DNA of 64,000 nucleotides from Thiobacillus denitrificans (GCA_002343685.1 DDRS01000031.1:124001-188000); one strand, 5' to 3'. Shown: positions 1 to 9,164, counted from the first letter of the stretch. Notes: generated by a model not told the origin, from the sequence alone. Program-made: numbers and translations.

Positions 1-2129
1 TGATTGTCGTCGCCCTGATCCTGGGTATCGTGCTCCTGTCGTTGCTGTTTTATGCCAGCAGCGGCAGCAGCGCCTTTTCCGACACGCTGCCCACACTTTT
101 CATCGGCGGCGGCATTCTGGGCGTGGCCTTGCTGGTACTGCTGGGCTGGCGCATGTGGTGGCTGCAGAAGCGCATCCGCCGCGGTGTGTTCGGCGCCAAG
201 CTCACGCTGAAATTGCTGTTGATGTTTGGGGTGGTTGCCATGCTGCCCGGCCTGGTGGTGTACGGCGCGTCGGTGTTCTTCCTCAATCGTTCGATCGAGA
301 CCTGGTTCGACGTGCGGGTGGACAATGCGCTGGCCTCCGGCGTCAACCTCGGGCAGGCCGCCCTGGACGACCTGCTGCGCGATCTCGATAAAAAAGCCCA
401 GCGCATGGCGCTGGCCCTGTCGGACGAAGGCATGGGCTCGGTCATCACCAGCTTGTCCACGCTGCGCGAGCAAAGCTCGGTGCAGGAACTGACGCTGTTC
501 GACGAGCGCGGCGGCGTGGTCGCCCATGTCAGCGGCGAACGCGAAACCCTGTTGCCGGTGCTGCCCGACCGCAATGTGCTGTGGCAGGTTCGGCAGCAGC
601 AGCCCTACAGCCGCATCGAGGAGGTGCCGGAACGCGGTCTGATCATGCATGTGATCGTGCCGGTGTATACCAGCTCGCTGACCGGCGAGACGCGCGTTCT
701 GCAACTGGTGCAGCCGGTGCCGGCCCGGCTCGCGCACGATGCCCAGGCGGTTCAGCTGGCGTACCAGGAATACCAGCAGATCTCGGTCTCGCGGCTGGGC
801 CTGAAACGCATCTACGGCGTGGCGCTCACCCTCACCCTGATGCTGGCTTTGCTGATGACCTTCGTGATCGCCTACCTGCTGTCGGAACGACTCGGCGCGC
901 CGCTGCGGACGTTGGCACGCGGCACCCGCGCCGTGGCCAAGGGCGATTTCTCGCAGATGCCGTCGGTATCCAGCCGCGACGAGCTGGGCGTGCTGATCCA
1001 GTCGTTCAACCGTATGACCCGCCAGCTTTCCGACGCGCGCGAACAAGTTGCGCAGAACCATCAGCAGACCGAGCAAGCCAAGGCTTTTCTCGAACGGGTG
1101 CTGGCGAACCTGTCGTCCGGCGTGGTCGTGCTGGACGAGGCTTTGCGGGTACGTACGGCCAACAGCGCCGCGGCGCAGATTCTGGGCGTGGACGCTTCGA
1201 TTCTGGATGCCCAGCCGCTGGCGGAACTGGGTCAGCCGGGCGAGGCATTGCATGTGTTCGGGGCCACGGTGGTGGCCCGCTTCGGCGAGCACGAAGGCGA
1301 GTGGCAAGAGCAGGTCGATTATGCCGGCCACGGCGGCAACCAGTCGCTGCTGTTGCGCGGCACCCGCTTGCCGGCGGGTGTAGAACGCGGCTATGTGCTG
1401 GTATTCGACGATGTGACCAAGCTGATCGACGCCGAACGCAATGCCGCCTGGAGCGAAGTGGCGCGCCGCCTTGCGCACGAGATCAAGAACCCGCTCACAC
1501 CGATACAGCTTTCGGCCGAACGCATCGCGCGCAAGCTGGACGGGCGCCTGGAAACGGCCGATGCCGAATTCCTTGCGCGCGCCACGCATACCATCGTCAA
1601 CCAGGTTGCCGCCATGAAGAGCATGGTGGATGCCTTTGCCGGCTATGCGCGAATGCCGCGCGCCAAACTCGAGGCGCTTGACCTCAATGCCTTGGTGCGC
1701 GACGTCCTGACCTTGTACGATGCCAAAACGCTCGGGCTGGTGTTGAGTCTCGACGCCGACTTGCCGCGTATAGCAGGCGACGCCACATTATTGCGTCAGG
1801 TGATACATAATCTGTTGCAAAATGCGCAGGATGCGCTGGCTGGTCACGCCGCACCATGCGTGGAGGTCGGTACGCGCCTGCGCAGCAATCAACATACAGT
1901 TTGTTTATCCGTAACAGACAATGGAGCCGGGTTTCCGGAACATCTGATGACACGGCTGTTCGAGCCCTATGCAACGACCAAGGCCAAGGGGACGGGCCTG
2001 GGCCTGGCCATTGTCAAAAAGATCATCGAAGAGCATCACGGTAAAATTCAAATAGAAAACCTCAAAACGGGCGGCGCGGCAATCCGCATTTCGCTGCCTG
2101 TTTTTGCGGCAGGCGGAGAGAACACGTGA
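1..2129 (+). CDS. ntrY: NtrY-type membrane sensor histidine kinase, 5' end cut by window edge
   Basis: Sensor kinase of the NtrY/NtrX pair, which responds to nitrogen or redox state and phosphorylates NtrX. The open frame runs to the window edge and encodes a hydrophobic segment before the first possible start (GTG at 30), so the true start lies upstream. Counted from that GTG: membrane segments near residues 25-50 and 58-85, a periplasmic loop, another membrane segment near 262-285, HAMP to about 340, PAS near 350-450, then HisKA with phospho-acceptor His483 in LAHEIKNP. An HATPase domain follows, with N box NLLQNAQDAL and G boxes DNGAGF and GTGLGLA. The stop overlaps the ntrX start by 4 bases (GTGA), so the two are translationally coupled. 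Confidence 0.93.
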   Translation, partial: IVVALILGIVLLSLLFYASSGSSAFSDTLPTLFIGGGILGVALLVLLGWRMWWLQKRIRRGVFGAKLTLKLLLMFGVVAMLPGLVVYGASVFFLNRSIETWFDVRVDNALASGVNLGQAALDDLLRDLDKKAQRMALALSDEGMGSVITSLSTLREQSSVQELTLFDERGGVVAHVSGERETLLPVLPDRNVLWQVRQQQPYSRIEEVPERGLIMHVIVPVYTSSLTGETRVLQLVQPVPARLAHDAQAVQLAYQEYQQISVSRLGLKRIYGVALTLTLMLALLMTFVIAYLLSERLGAPLRTLARGTRAVAKGDFSQMPSVSSRDELGVLIQSFNRMTRQLSDAREQVAQNHQQTEQAKAFLERVLANLSSGVVVLDEALRVRTANSAAAQILGVDASILDAQPLAELGQPGEALHVFGATVVARFGEHEGEWQEQVDYAGHGGNQSLLLRGTRLPAGVERGYVLVFDDVTKLIDAERNAAWSEVARRLAHEIKNPLTPIQLSAERIARKLDGRLETADAEFLARATHTIVNQVAAMKSMVDAFAGYARMPRAKLEALDLNALVRDVLTLYDAKTLGLVLSLDADLPRIAGDATLLRQVIHNLLQNAQDALAGHAAPCVEVGTRLRSNQHTVCLSVTDNGAGFPEHLMTRLFEPYATTKAKGTGLGLAIVKKIIEEHHGKIQIENLKTGGAAIRISLPVFAAGGENT

Positions 2130-3400
2130 GCGGGCATATTCTCGTCGTGGATGACGAAGTGGGCATTCGTGAGTTGTTGTCGGAAATCCTTACCGACGAA
2201 GGGTATGACGTGCATCTGGCGGAAAACGCCGAGGCGGCACGTGCCTTCCGCTCCCAACGCCGGCCCGACCTGGTGTTGCTCGACATCTGGATGCCCGATA
2301 CCGATGGGGTGACCCTGCTGAAGGAGTGGGCCGGCGGCGGCCTGCTCACCATGCCTGTGGTGATGATGTCCGGACACGGCACCATCGATACCGCCGTGGA
2401 GGCCACCCGGCTCGGCGCAGCCGACTTCCTCGAAAAGCCGGTGGCGCTCGCCAAGCTGATCGATACCGTCAACAAGGCGATCAAGCGCGGCGTCGCCCTG
2501 CCCCGGCGCGCCGCCAGCATGGACTTGTCGGCGCTCGGCAAAAGCCCGCTGATCCTCGAACTCAAAAAACGCCTTTCCCAGATCGCCGGCAATACCGCGC
2601 CCGTGATGCTGATGGGCGAACCGGGCAGCGGTTTTGAAATCTGTGCCCATTTCCTGCATCAGCCATCCACGCCGTGGGTCGAGATCAAGGATCGTGCGCG
2701 GCTGGTGTCGGATCCGCTGAGCTTCGTCGAAATGCTTGGCAGCGGCACGCTCTACCTGCCCGAGGTCTGCGAGCTGGCACGCCTGGAACAGAAAGGCCTG
2801 GGTTTGCTGCTCGACCGCATCGAGGGCAGCGGGGCGCGCCTGGTGTGCGCGTCCAGCCGCAGCCTCGACACCATGGTCGCAGCCGGCGAATTCGACAGCC
2901 GCCTGTTTTATCGCCTGTCCAGCCTCGCCATTCAGGTACCCCCCTTGCGCGAACATCGCGAGGACATTCCCGAGATCGCCAACTTCATGCTGGCGCAGCT
3001 GATCGAAGCGGGCGTCTGTCCGGTGCGGCGGCTCACGACGCCGGCGCTGAACCAGCTGCGCAATTTCGACTGGCCAGGCAATCTGCCGCAGCTCAACAAC
3101 GTGGTGCGCACGCTGGCGGTCACGGCGCTGTCGAGCGAAATCGATGCGGCCGACGTCAACCGCGTGCTGGCCCCGATGAAGCTGTCGGCGCCGGCGGTGG
3201 CGCACGGCATTCCGCTCGATATTCCGCTGCGTGAAGCGCGCGACGCCTTCGAGCGCATGTATTTCGAACACCTGATCCAGAAGGAAGGCGGCAGCATGAC
3301 CCGGGTCGCCGACAAATCGGGGCTGGAACGCACACACCTCTACCGCAAACTGAAACAGCTGAACATCCGGCACGGGCGTCGTCTTGACGAAGACCTGTAG
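2126..3400 (+). CDS. ntrX: NtrX-family response regulator with degenerate AAA+ domain
   Basis: Response regulator partner of NtrY. Receiver domain at residues 1-120 with acidic pair D9/D10 and phospho-acceptor D53 (LVLLDIWMPD). A sigma-54-type AAA+ domain follows at about 145-345, and a C-terminal Fis-type helix-turn-helix ends the protein. The AAA+ domain is eroded: the Walker A region reads GEPGSGFE, with Phe170 where the ATP-binding Lys should be. Walker B reads GTLYLPEV, with Pro212 in place of Asp. The GAFTGA sigma-54 contact loop is missing, which largely explains the short length (424 residues). The arginine-rich RLFYRLS stretch and the helix-turn-helix are intact. It probably binds DNA in a phosphorylation-dependent way without driving sigma-54 open-complex formation (inference). 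The start is GTG inside the ntrY stop. Confidence 0.9.
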   Translation: MSGHILVVDDEVGIRELLSEILTDEGYDVHLAENAEAARAFRSQRRPDLVLLDIWMPDTDGVTLLKEWAGGGLLTMPVVMMSGHGTIDTAVEATRLGAADFLEKPVALAKLIDTVNKAIKRGVALPRRAASMDLSALGKSPLILELKKRLSQIAGNTAPVMLMGEPGSGFEICAHFLHQPSTPWVEIKDRARLVSDPLSFVEMLGSGTLYLPEVCELARLEQKGLGLLLDRIEGSGARLVCASSRSLDTMVAAGEFDSRLFYRLSSLAIQVPPLREHREDIPEIANFMLAQLIEAGVCPVRRLTTPALNQLRNFDWPGNLPQLNNVVRTLAVTALSSEIDAADVNRVLAPMKLSAPAVAHGIPLDIPLREARDAFERMYFEHLIQKEGGSMTRVADKSGLERTHLYRKLKQLNIRHGRRLDEDL

Positions 3401-3415
3401 GCCCAGGGAACACGC

Positions 3416-4789
3416 TTGAAGATCATCATTCTGGGCGCAGGCCAGGTCGGGGCGAATCTGGCCGAGAGTCTGGTCGCCGAAAACAACGACATCACGGTCA
3501 TCGACCTCGATACCAGCCGCCTGACGCTGTTGCAGGACCGCTTCGACCTGCGCACCGTGCGTGGCCATGCGGCGCATCCTTCGGTGCTGAAGCAGGCCGG
3601 CGCCGAAGATGCCGACATGCTGGTCGCGGTCACGCAAAGCGACGAAACCAACCTCGTGGCATGCCGCATCGCATCCACGCTGTTCAATGTCCCCACGCGC
3701 ATTGCGCGTATCCGTTCGAATGATTTCCTGGGTCTGGAGCCGGGTTTTCTGGCGGAACAGTTCGGCGTCGATGACGTCATCAGCCCGGAGCAGGAGGTGA
3801 CCGACACCCTGAGGCGGCTGATCGAGCATCCGGAAGCGTTGCAGGTACTCGACTTTGCCGGCGGCAAGGTGCGTCTGATCGCGGTGCGCTCATACCACGG
3901 CGGTCCGCTGGTGGGGCACGAGCTGCAGGAGATCAAGCGCCATATGCCGGATCTGGAATGCCGTATTCCGGCCATTTACCGGCGTGACCACGGCATCGTG
4001 CCCAAGGGGATCACGGTGATCGAGCCGGGCGACGAGGTGTTCTTCCTGGCGCGCAAGCAGGATATTCCCTCCGTCATGCGCGAACTCCGCCGCATGGAAC
4101 GCCGGGTCAAGAAAGTCATGATCGCCGGCGGCGGCAACATCGGACGGCGGCTGGCGGCGCAGATCGAACGCGATTACGACGTCAAGGTGATCGACCATAA
4201 CAAGAAGGTCAGCAATCTGCTGGCCGAACAGCTTCACCATACGCTGGTATTGCAGGGCGACGCGACCGACGAGGAACTGCTTGAGCAGGAAAACATCGCG
4301 TCCATGGACGTGTTTTGCGCGCTCACCAACGACGACGAGGACAACATCATGTCCGCGCTGCTGGCCAAGCGGATGGGCGCGCACCGCGTGATCGCGCTGA
4401 TCAACCGGTCGGCCTATGTCGATCTGGTGCAGGGCGGCGAAATCGACATCGCCATCTCGCCGGCGCAGGCGACGGTCGGGCCTTTGCTGTCCAAGATTCG
4501 GCGCGGCGACATGGTGGCGGTGCATTCGCTGCGACGCGGTGCGGCCGAAGTGCTGGAGGTGGCGGTGCACGGCGATGCCAAGACCTCGCGCGTCGTGGGC
4601 CGCCGCATCGAAGAGATCGACCTGCCCGACGGCGCGACGATTGCCGCGATCATCCGCAACAACGACGTCATCATCGCCCACCACGACACGCTGATCGAAG
4701 CGGAAGACCATCTCATCGTGTTTGCGCTCAACAAACGCATCATTCCCAAGGTGGAAAAACTGCTCCAGGTCGGCTTCGGTTTCTTCTGA
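3416..4789 (+). CDS. trkA: Trk potassium uptake regulatory protein TrkA
   Basis: Cytoplasmic NAD(H)-binding gating subunit of the Trk K+ transporter. Two tandem RCK halves are visible: an N-terminal Rossmann motif GAGQVG at residues 7-12 and a second GGGNIG near residue 240, each followed by a TrkA-C domain. The 457-residue length matches the family (about 458). The start is TTG, preceded by AGGGAA at a suitable distance; it is chosen because MKIIILGAGQVG is the conserved beginning of TrkA. The stop shares one base with the trkH start (TGATG). Placement of trkAH directly behind ntrYX is a common betaproteobacterial order. Confidence 0.95.
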   Translation: MKIIILGAGQVGANLAESLVAENNDITVIDLDTSRLTLLQDRFDLRTVRGHAAHPSVLKQAGAEDADMLVAVTQSDETNLVACRIASTLFNVPTRIARIRSNDFLGLEPGFLAEQFGVDDVISPEQEVTDTLRRLIEHPEALQVLDFAGGKVRLIAVRSYHGGPLVGHELQEIKRHMPDLECRIPAIYRRDHGIVPKGITVIEPGDEVFFLARKQDIPSVMRELRRMERRVKKVMIAGGGNIGRRLAAQIERDYDVKVIDHNKKVSNLLAEQLHHTLVLQGDATDEELLEQENIASMDVFCALTNDDEDNIMSALLAKRMGAHRVIALINRSAYVDLVQGGEIDIAISPAQATVGPLLSKIRRGDMVAVHSLRRGAAEVLEVAVHGDAKTSRVVGRRIEEIDLPDGATIAAIIRNNDVIIAHHDTLIEAEDHLIVFALNKRIIPKVEKLLQVGFGFF

Positions 4790-6246
4790 TGTCCCGCATT
4801 GCCCCCGTTCTGAATGTGCTGTCCAAGGTGGTGATGCTGTTCTCGGCCACCTTTCTGCTGCCGCTTACGCTGTCCTGGCTGGTGGCCGACGGGGCGCAGC
4901 GCGCCTACGATGATGCCATCATCGTCACGTTCGTTGCGGGAGCGCTTACCTGGCTGGTCACCCGGAAATCGCAACGCGAACTGCAGACTCGGGACGGCTT
5001 TCTGCTGGTGCTGCTGGCGTGGACCAGCCTGCCGGCCTTCGCTACCCTGCCCCTGCTGATCTACCTGCCCCACCTCTCGTTTACCGACGCCTATTTCGAA
5101 ACGGTATCGGGCATCACCACGACGGGCGCGACGATCCTGACCGGCCTGGATGCCTTGCCCCTTTCCATCAATCTGTGGCGCGGCCTGCTGGTCTGGTTTG
5201 GCGGCATGGGCTTGATCGTGCTGGCAGTTGCCATCCTGCCCCTGCTGGGCGTGGGGGGCATGCAGATCTACAAGGCCGAAACGCCGGGTCCGATGAAGGA
5301 CACCAAGCTCACGCCGCGCATTACCGAAACGGCCAAGGGCCTGTACCTGGTCTATGTCGGTATTTCGATCGCGTGTGGGCTGTCGTACTGGGTGGCCGGC
5401 ATGACGCCGTTCGATGCCGTCATGCACACGTTTTCGACCATGGGGCTGGGCGGATTCTCCTCGCACGACGCCAGCTTCGGCTACTGGAACTCGCCCGCCA
5501 TCGAGGCGGTGACGGTCGTGTTCATGCTGGTGGCCGGAATCAATTTCTCCACGCATTTTCTCGCGTGGCGGCACCGCTCGGTAGCGGCCTACCGGCTCGA
5601 TCCCGAGGTGCGCTGGTTCCTGATCGCGACGCTGGGCAGTGCAGTGGTGATCGCGATTTATCTGACCGTCATGCACGTCTATCCCAGTTTTTTCCAGGCG
5701 CTGCGTTTCGCGGTTTTCAATACCGTGTCGATCGCCACGACGACCGGCTTTGCCAATACCGATTACAACAAGTGGCCGATTTTCGCCCCGCTCTATATGT
5801 TGCTGCTATCCTGTTTTGCGTCCTGTTCGGGCAGTACCGGCGGCGGGATGAAAATGGTGCGCGCCCAGCTGCTGTTCAGGCAGGGGCGGCGCGAACTGAC
5901 CCGCCTCGTGCACCCGGCGGCCCGATTGCCCGTCAAGCTGGCCGGGCAGGTGGTGCCCAACAATGTGATCTACGCAGTGCTGGCGTTCGCATTTCTTTAT
6001 GTGTTCGCCATCATTATCATGACGCTGTTGATGGCGCTCAGCGGGCTGGAGTTCATCACCGCGTTCTCTGCCGTGGTGGCCTCGATCAATAACACCGGAC
6101 CCGGGTTGAACCAAGTCGGCCCTGCCTCCACCTATGCCGGCCTGACCGATTTCCAGACCTGGATCTGTACGATTGCCATGTTGCTGGGACGTTTGGAGTT
6201 GCTTACCGTGCTTGTCGTCTTTACCCGGGCTTTCTGGCGTGCCTGA
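4789..6246 (+). CDS. trkH: Trk potassium uptake channel protein TrkH
   Basis: Integral membrane K+-translocating subunit that works with TrkA. The 485-residue protein is hydrophobic throughout and carries the selectivity-filter-like pore loops of the Trk/Ktr family, for example TTTGAT near residue 107, TMGLGGFS near 220, TTTGFAN near 320 and the final NNTGPGL near 435. The frame is open far upstream, but ATG 4789 overlaps the trkA stop by one base and gives the expected MSR-type N-terminus. The 3' end overlaps the next gene by 8 bases. Confidence 0.95.
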   Translation: MSRIAPVLNVLSKVVMLFSATFLLPLTLSWLVADGAQRAYDDAIIVTFVAGALTWLVTRKSQRELQTRDGFLLVLLAWTSLPAFATLPLLIYLPHLSFTDAYFETVSGITTTGATILTGLDALPLSINLWRGLLVWFGGMGLIVLAVAILPLLGVGGMQIYKAETPGPMKDTKLTPRITETAKGLYLVYVGISIACGLSYWVAGMTPFDAVMHTFSTMGLGGFSSHDASFGYWNSPAIEAVTVVFMLVAGINFSTHFLAWRHRSVAAYRLDPEVRWFLIATLGSAVVIAIYLTVMHVYPSFFQALRFAVFNTVSIATTTGFANTDYNKWPIFAPLYMLLLSCFASCSGSTGGGMKMVRAQLLFRQGRRELTRLVHPAARLPVKLAGQVVPNNVIYAVLAFAFLYVFAIIIMTLLMALSGLEFITAFSAVVASINNTGPGLNQVGPASTYAGLTDFQTWICTIAMLLGRLELLTVLVVFTRAFWRA

Positions 6247-6577
6247 ACCTTTGGAGAATTTCCTCGCCATGCTTGCCAGCGGCCGCGACAACGCCTTGCT
6301 GCGCTTTTCGCTCGGCAACGAATACCTCAAACAGGGAAATGTATCGAGTGCCGCCGAACATCTGCGCCGCGCGGTTGAGTTCGACCCGAAGTATTCCGCC
6401 GCTTGGAAATTGCTGGGCAAGGCGCTGACCGACGCTGAAGCCTGGAGTGAAGCCCTGGCGGCTTACCAGCAGGGCATCGCGGTGGCCGAGGCGCGTGGAG
6501 ACAAGCAGGCGGCCAAGGAAATGACGGTGTTTGCCCGGCGTATCGAGAAGCGGCTTGGGTTAAAATCGAACGATTGA
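6239..6577 (+). CDS. Small tetratricopeptide-repeat protein
   Basis: A 112-residue soluble protein with about two TPR units, seen in RFSLGNEYLKQGN (near residue 20), AAEHLRRAVEFDPKYSAAW and LAAYQQGIAVAEARG. The start is GTG inside the trkH 3' end (8-base overlap); the longer frame upstream is trkH in another frame. TPR proteins mediate protein-protein contacts, and no enzymatic motif is visible. Coupling to trkH and closeness to yggX suggest cotranscription with both. The specific function is unknown. Confidence 0.8.
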   Translation: MPEPLENFLAMLASGRDNALLRFSLGNEYLKQGNVSSAAEHLRRAVEFDPKYSAAWKLLGKALTDAEAWSEALAAYQQGIAVAEARGDKQAAKEMTVFARRIEKRLGLKSND

Positions 6578-6594
6578 ATTTTCAGGAGCAGCAA

Positions 6595-6870
6595 ATGACG
6601 CGGATGGTGAATTGTGTGAAGCTCGGGCGCGAAGCCGAAGGCCTGGCCTTCCAGCCGGTGCCGGGCGAGTTGGGCAAGAAGATTTTCGAGAACGTGTCGA
6701 AGGAAGCCTGGAGCGGCTGGCAGCGCCACCAGACCATGCTGATCAACGAGAACCGCCTCAACCTGGCCGACCCGCAGGCGCGCGGCTATTTGATGGAACA
6801 AATGGAGCGCTACTTCTTCGGCGGCGGGAATGTCGATGCCGCGGCAGGGTATGTGCCGCCCAGCAAGTAA
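6595..6870 (+). CDS. yggX: Fe(2+)-trafficking/oxidative damage protection protein YggX
   Basis: A 91-residue member of the YggX family, implicated in iron trafficking and protection of Fe-S proteins. The conserved N-terminal MVNCVKLG with Cys7, the central EAWSGWQRHQTMLINENRLN and the C-terminal YFFGG are all present. ATG 6595 is preferred over the in-frame TTG at 6574 because AGGAGC sits 8 bases upstream and it gives the family length. It lies 17 bases after the TPR gene and ends at a strong terminator. Confidence 0.95.
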   Translation: MTRMVNCVKLGREAEGLAFQPVPGELGKKIFENVSKEAWSGWQRHQTMLINENRLNLADPQARGYLMEQMERYFFGGGNVDAAAGYVPPSK

Positions 6871-6889
6871 GGGATCGCCACATAGCAAA

Positions 6890-6914
6890 ACGGGCGCTTC
6901 GGCGCCCGTTTTTT
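6890..6914 (+). terminator. Rho-independent terminator after yggX
   Basis: An 8-bp GC-rich stem (ACGGGCGC / GCGCCCGT) with a TTCG-type tetraloop is followed by seven T residues. It lies 20 bases after yggX and 23 bases before the end of convergent phoU. A short A run (CAAAA) on the other side means it may also stop phoU transcription. Confidence 0.85.
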
Positions 6915-6936
6915 TGTCCAGCGCAGGTCACCCGGA

Positions 6937-7638
6937 CTACAGCACTTCCTTCTCGATCTCTTCCAGCGACGTGTGGCGCACGTCCTTGCCCTTCACCATG
7001 TAGACCACGTATTCCGACATGTTCTTGGCATGGTCGCCCATGCGCTCGATCGCCTTGGTGACGAACAGGATGTCGATGAACACCGAAATGGTGCGCGGGT
7101 CTTCCATCATGAATGTGATGAGGTGGCGCAGGTTGAGGCGGAATTCCTCGTCCACCGACTGGTCCTGCCGTGCAATCTCGACCGCTTTGGTGGCGTCCAG
7201 GCGGGCAAAGCCGTCGAGTGCCTTCCGGAGCATGTCGAGCACCAGGTCGGCCATGTATTTGACTTCGGAGAAGCGTGGCAGACTGATGCGCTCGGCCTGA
7301 TGGATCAGCCTGGCCATGCGCGCGATCTTCGCCGCTTCGTCGCCGATGCGTTCCAGATCGGTGATGGTCTTGACCACCATCATCACCATGCGCAGATCGG
7401 AGGCTGTCGGCTGGCGACGCGCAATGATGTGGGTGCAATCCTCGTCGATGGCCACTTCCAGCGCATTGACGTTGTGATCGTTGGCGTCCACCTGGTCGGC
7501 CAGCTTCATGTTGCCCTGGATGAGCGCCTCGATGGCGTTGGTGATCTGTTCCTCGACCAGCCCCCCCATTTTCAACACGTTGGCGCGCACGGCTTCCAGC
7601 TCGGCGTCAAACTGCTTGTAGGTGTGTTCAGTTGGCAT
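6937..7638 (-). CDS. phoU: Phosphate signalling regulator PhoU
   Basis: Cytoplasmic helical protein that couples the Pst phosphate transporter to the PhoR/PhoB system and represses it when phosphate is sufficient. The 233 residues contain two PhoU three-helix repeats, each with the metal-binding E/D-x3-D pattern (DLERIGDEAAKIAR near residue 93-106 and AIERMGDHAKNMSEYV near 197). The start is supported by GAGGGG 8 bases upstream. No pst, phoB or phoR gene is in the window, so this is a detached copy. Confidence 0.95.
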   Translation of the reverse strand: MPTEHTYKQFDAELEAVRANVLKMGGLVEEQITNAIEALIQGNMKLADQVDANDHNVNALEVAIDEDCTHIIARRQPTASDLRMVMMVVKTITDLERIGDEAAKIARMARLIHQAERISLPRFSEVKYMADLVLDMLRKALDGFARLDATKAVEIARQDQSVDEEFRLNLRHLITFMMEDPRTISVFIDILFVTKAIERMGDHAKNMSEYVVYMVKGKDVRHTSLEEIEKEVL

Positions 7639-7667
7639 CGTGTTGACCCCTCAATAATCCACTTTTC

Positions 7668-7696
7668 ATTATAGGCTGCGTATTATGACGCTTACA
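7668..7696 (-). promoter_or_regulatory. Possible sigma-70 promoter for phoU
   Basis: On the minus strand a consensus TATAAT lies at 7668-7673. A poor -35 (TGTAAG, 7691-7696) is 17 bases upstream, and the -10 is 30 bases from the phoU start. A weak -35 beside a perfect -10 is typical of activator-dependent promoters. I could not make out a convincing Pho box. Confidence 0.4.
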
Positions 7697-7709
7697 TGTA
7701 CGGAAGGTT

Positions 7710-8192
7710 TCAGCGCGTACTGAAGGGCAGCGCGTAATGCACCCCGTCAATCTCGAGGGTCAGGGTCCAGTCGCGTCGTCCGCTGACACATACCGGCAAC
7801 GTCACGCTTGAAACAAAAGTGTCATTGTCGGACGGGTGCAGGTCATAGCGGTTGAACCCCATTTCCATGCCGTTCATCTGGAATTCGGCGCTCACTCGCG
7901 CCGCTCCCGGCGCGTTGACGCTGAACCGGAACGCCTCCAGCGGTTTGGGATGGGCCGAAAAATACGCCGTGACCGTGGCCCCGTGGTGGCTGAAGCGGCA
8001 GCCGGCGACCGGATCGGCACATGCGACAGCCTGCGCCTTGGCCGGGCGATTCAGCCAGTAGCCTGCCACCGCGATCGCTGCCAGCACGACGATCAACAGC
8101 AGCGGCACCAGCACCCGCATGGGGTACGCCGCCAGACGTTTATGCCCTTCAAGGTGCCCCTGCGGGCGGTCTTGGCGCAGCACCCGCTTCAT
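7710..8192 (-). CDS. Small single-pass membrane protein, uncharacterised
   Basis: A 160-residue protein with a cytoplasmic tail, one membrane segment near residues 26-46 (VLVPLLLIVVLAAIAVAG) and an extracytoplasmic domain with three cysteines (two in CADPVAGC, one in VCVSG) that could form a disulfide. ATG 8192 overlaps the stop of the Nudix gene by 4 bases (ATGA); another in-frame ATG lies two codons upstream. The distal half is Met- and His-bearing (MNGMEMGFNRYDLHP), which hints at metal binding, but this is a guess. I do not recognise the family. Confidence 0.65.
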   Translation of the reverse strand: MKRVLRQDRPQGHLEGHKRLAAYPMRVLVPLLLIVVLAAIAVAGYWLNRPAKAQAVACADPVAGCRFSHHGATVTAYFSAHPKPLEAFRFSVNAPGAARVSAEFQMNGMEMGFNRYDLHPSDNDTFVSSVTLPVCVSGRRDWTLTLEIDGVHYALPFSTR

Positions 8193-9124
8193 GTCCATGC
8201 CCCGCGCAGTAGCGCCACGCCGTGGGCGCCGTGCGACTGCGCCAATGCCACGTCCTCGCGCCCCAGTCCGCCCAGTCCATATACCGGAATGGGGCTGGCC
8301 GCGGCGAGTGTCGAGAAAGCGTCCCAGCCTAGCGTGGCGGCACCCGGGTGCGTCAACGTGGGCAATACCGGCGACAGCAGCGCGAAATCGGCACCGAGCG
8401 CTGCAGCCCGCACCAGTTCGGCACCATCGTGGCACGACACGCCAACCCATTCGCAGTCGGGCCGCGCCGTCAGCCGGGCGGCGGCGGACGAATCGAGATG
8501 AATGCCGTCGGCCCCCGCAGCGCGCGCCAATTCCAGCGGACCGTTGACCAGCACGCGCGCACCCTGCAGATGGGCGCGGCGCACGGTCTCGCACGCCAGT
8601 TGCAGGCGCGTCTCTTCCGGCAGCGTCTTGTCGCGCAGCTGGATCAGCCGCAGGCCGTTGTGCAGCGCCACATCCAGGCGGGCCAGGAAAGTGTCTACGC
8701 CGAGCGACTCGGCGTGCGAAATCCCCAGCACCGTGGGCAGCGAAAGCGCCTTCACGATCGGGAAATTGGCCGGCAGCAGCGGCGTCACCTCAACGGCGTC
8801 GGGCAACTGCCAGGAAAACACCTGCCCCTCGTGCGGATGCGGCGTACCCTGCCATTCGAACACGCGGAAAAAATTCAGCCGGACGGTGGCGTGGGGGTAT
8901 TCGAATACGCGTGTGATCCAGCGACAGGCACGGGTGACGACGATCCCCAGTTCCTCGTGCAGTTCGCGCGCCAGCGCGGCGTCCAGCGATTCGCCGGGCT
9001 CCACCTTGCCGCCGGGAAATTCCCAGTAGCCCGCATAGGCCTTGCCGGCTGGCCGCCGCGCCAGCAGCACGCGGCCATCGGGCTGCGTGAGGACCGCAGC
9101 GGCGACTTCAGTGATGGGCTTCAT
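8189..9124 (-). CDS. Nudix hydrolase (MutT-like) fused to a ThiE/TenI-type domain
   Basis: A two-domain protein of 311 residues. Residues 1-130 form a Nudix hydrolase with the Nudix box GKVEPGESLDAALARELHEELG (G-x5-E-x7-REx2EExG) near 37-58; MutT-type enzymes hydrolyse 8-oxo-dGTP. Residues 135-311 form a TIM-barrel thiamine-phosphate-synthase-like domain (IQLRDK, DGIHLDSS, LLSPVLPTLTHPG, VYGLGG). The canonical HLGQ loop of ThiE is replaced by HLDSS, so the second domain may be TenI-like or non-catalytic. This fusion is widespread in beta- and gammaproteobacteria. The start is chosen at MKPITEVAAAVL; the longer open frame upstream is noncoding. The next gene is coupled by ATGA. Confidence 0.9.
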   Translation of the reverse strand: MKPITEVAAAVLTQPDGRVLLARRPAGKAYAGYWEFPGGKVEPGESLDAALARELHEELGIVVTRACRWITRVFEYPHATVRLNFFRVFEWQGTPHPHEGQVFSWQLPDAVEVTPLLPANFPIVKALSLPTVLGISHAESLGVDTFLARLDVALHNGLRLIQLRDKTLPEETRLQLACETVRRAHLQGARVLVNGPLELARAAGADGIHLDSSAAARLTARPDCEWVGVSCHDGAELVRAAALGADFALLSPVLPTLTHPGAATLGWDAFSTLAAASPIPVYGLGGLGREDVALAQSHGAHGVALLRGAWT

Positions 9125-9164
9125 GAACGGTCCCACGCGCAGTTTTCGCGCCGTGTCGTGCGAG

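Noticed and set aside
2048..3829. 593-codon minus-strand frame opposite ntrX and trkA
   Set aside because: It is the shadow of ntrX and trkA with low-complexity, His/Arg/Gln-rich composition.
7674..7709. Possible Pho box upstream of phoU
   Set aside because: Only one half-site-like GTCATAA is visible, and the second half does not fall at the required 11-base spacing.
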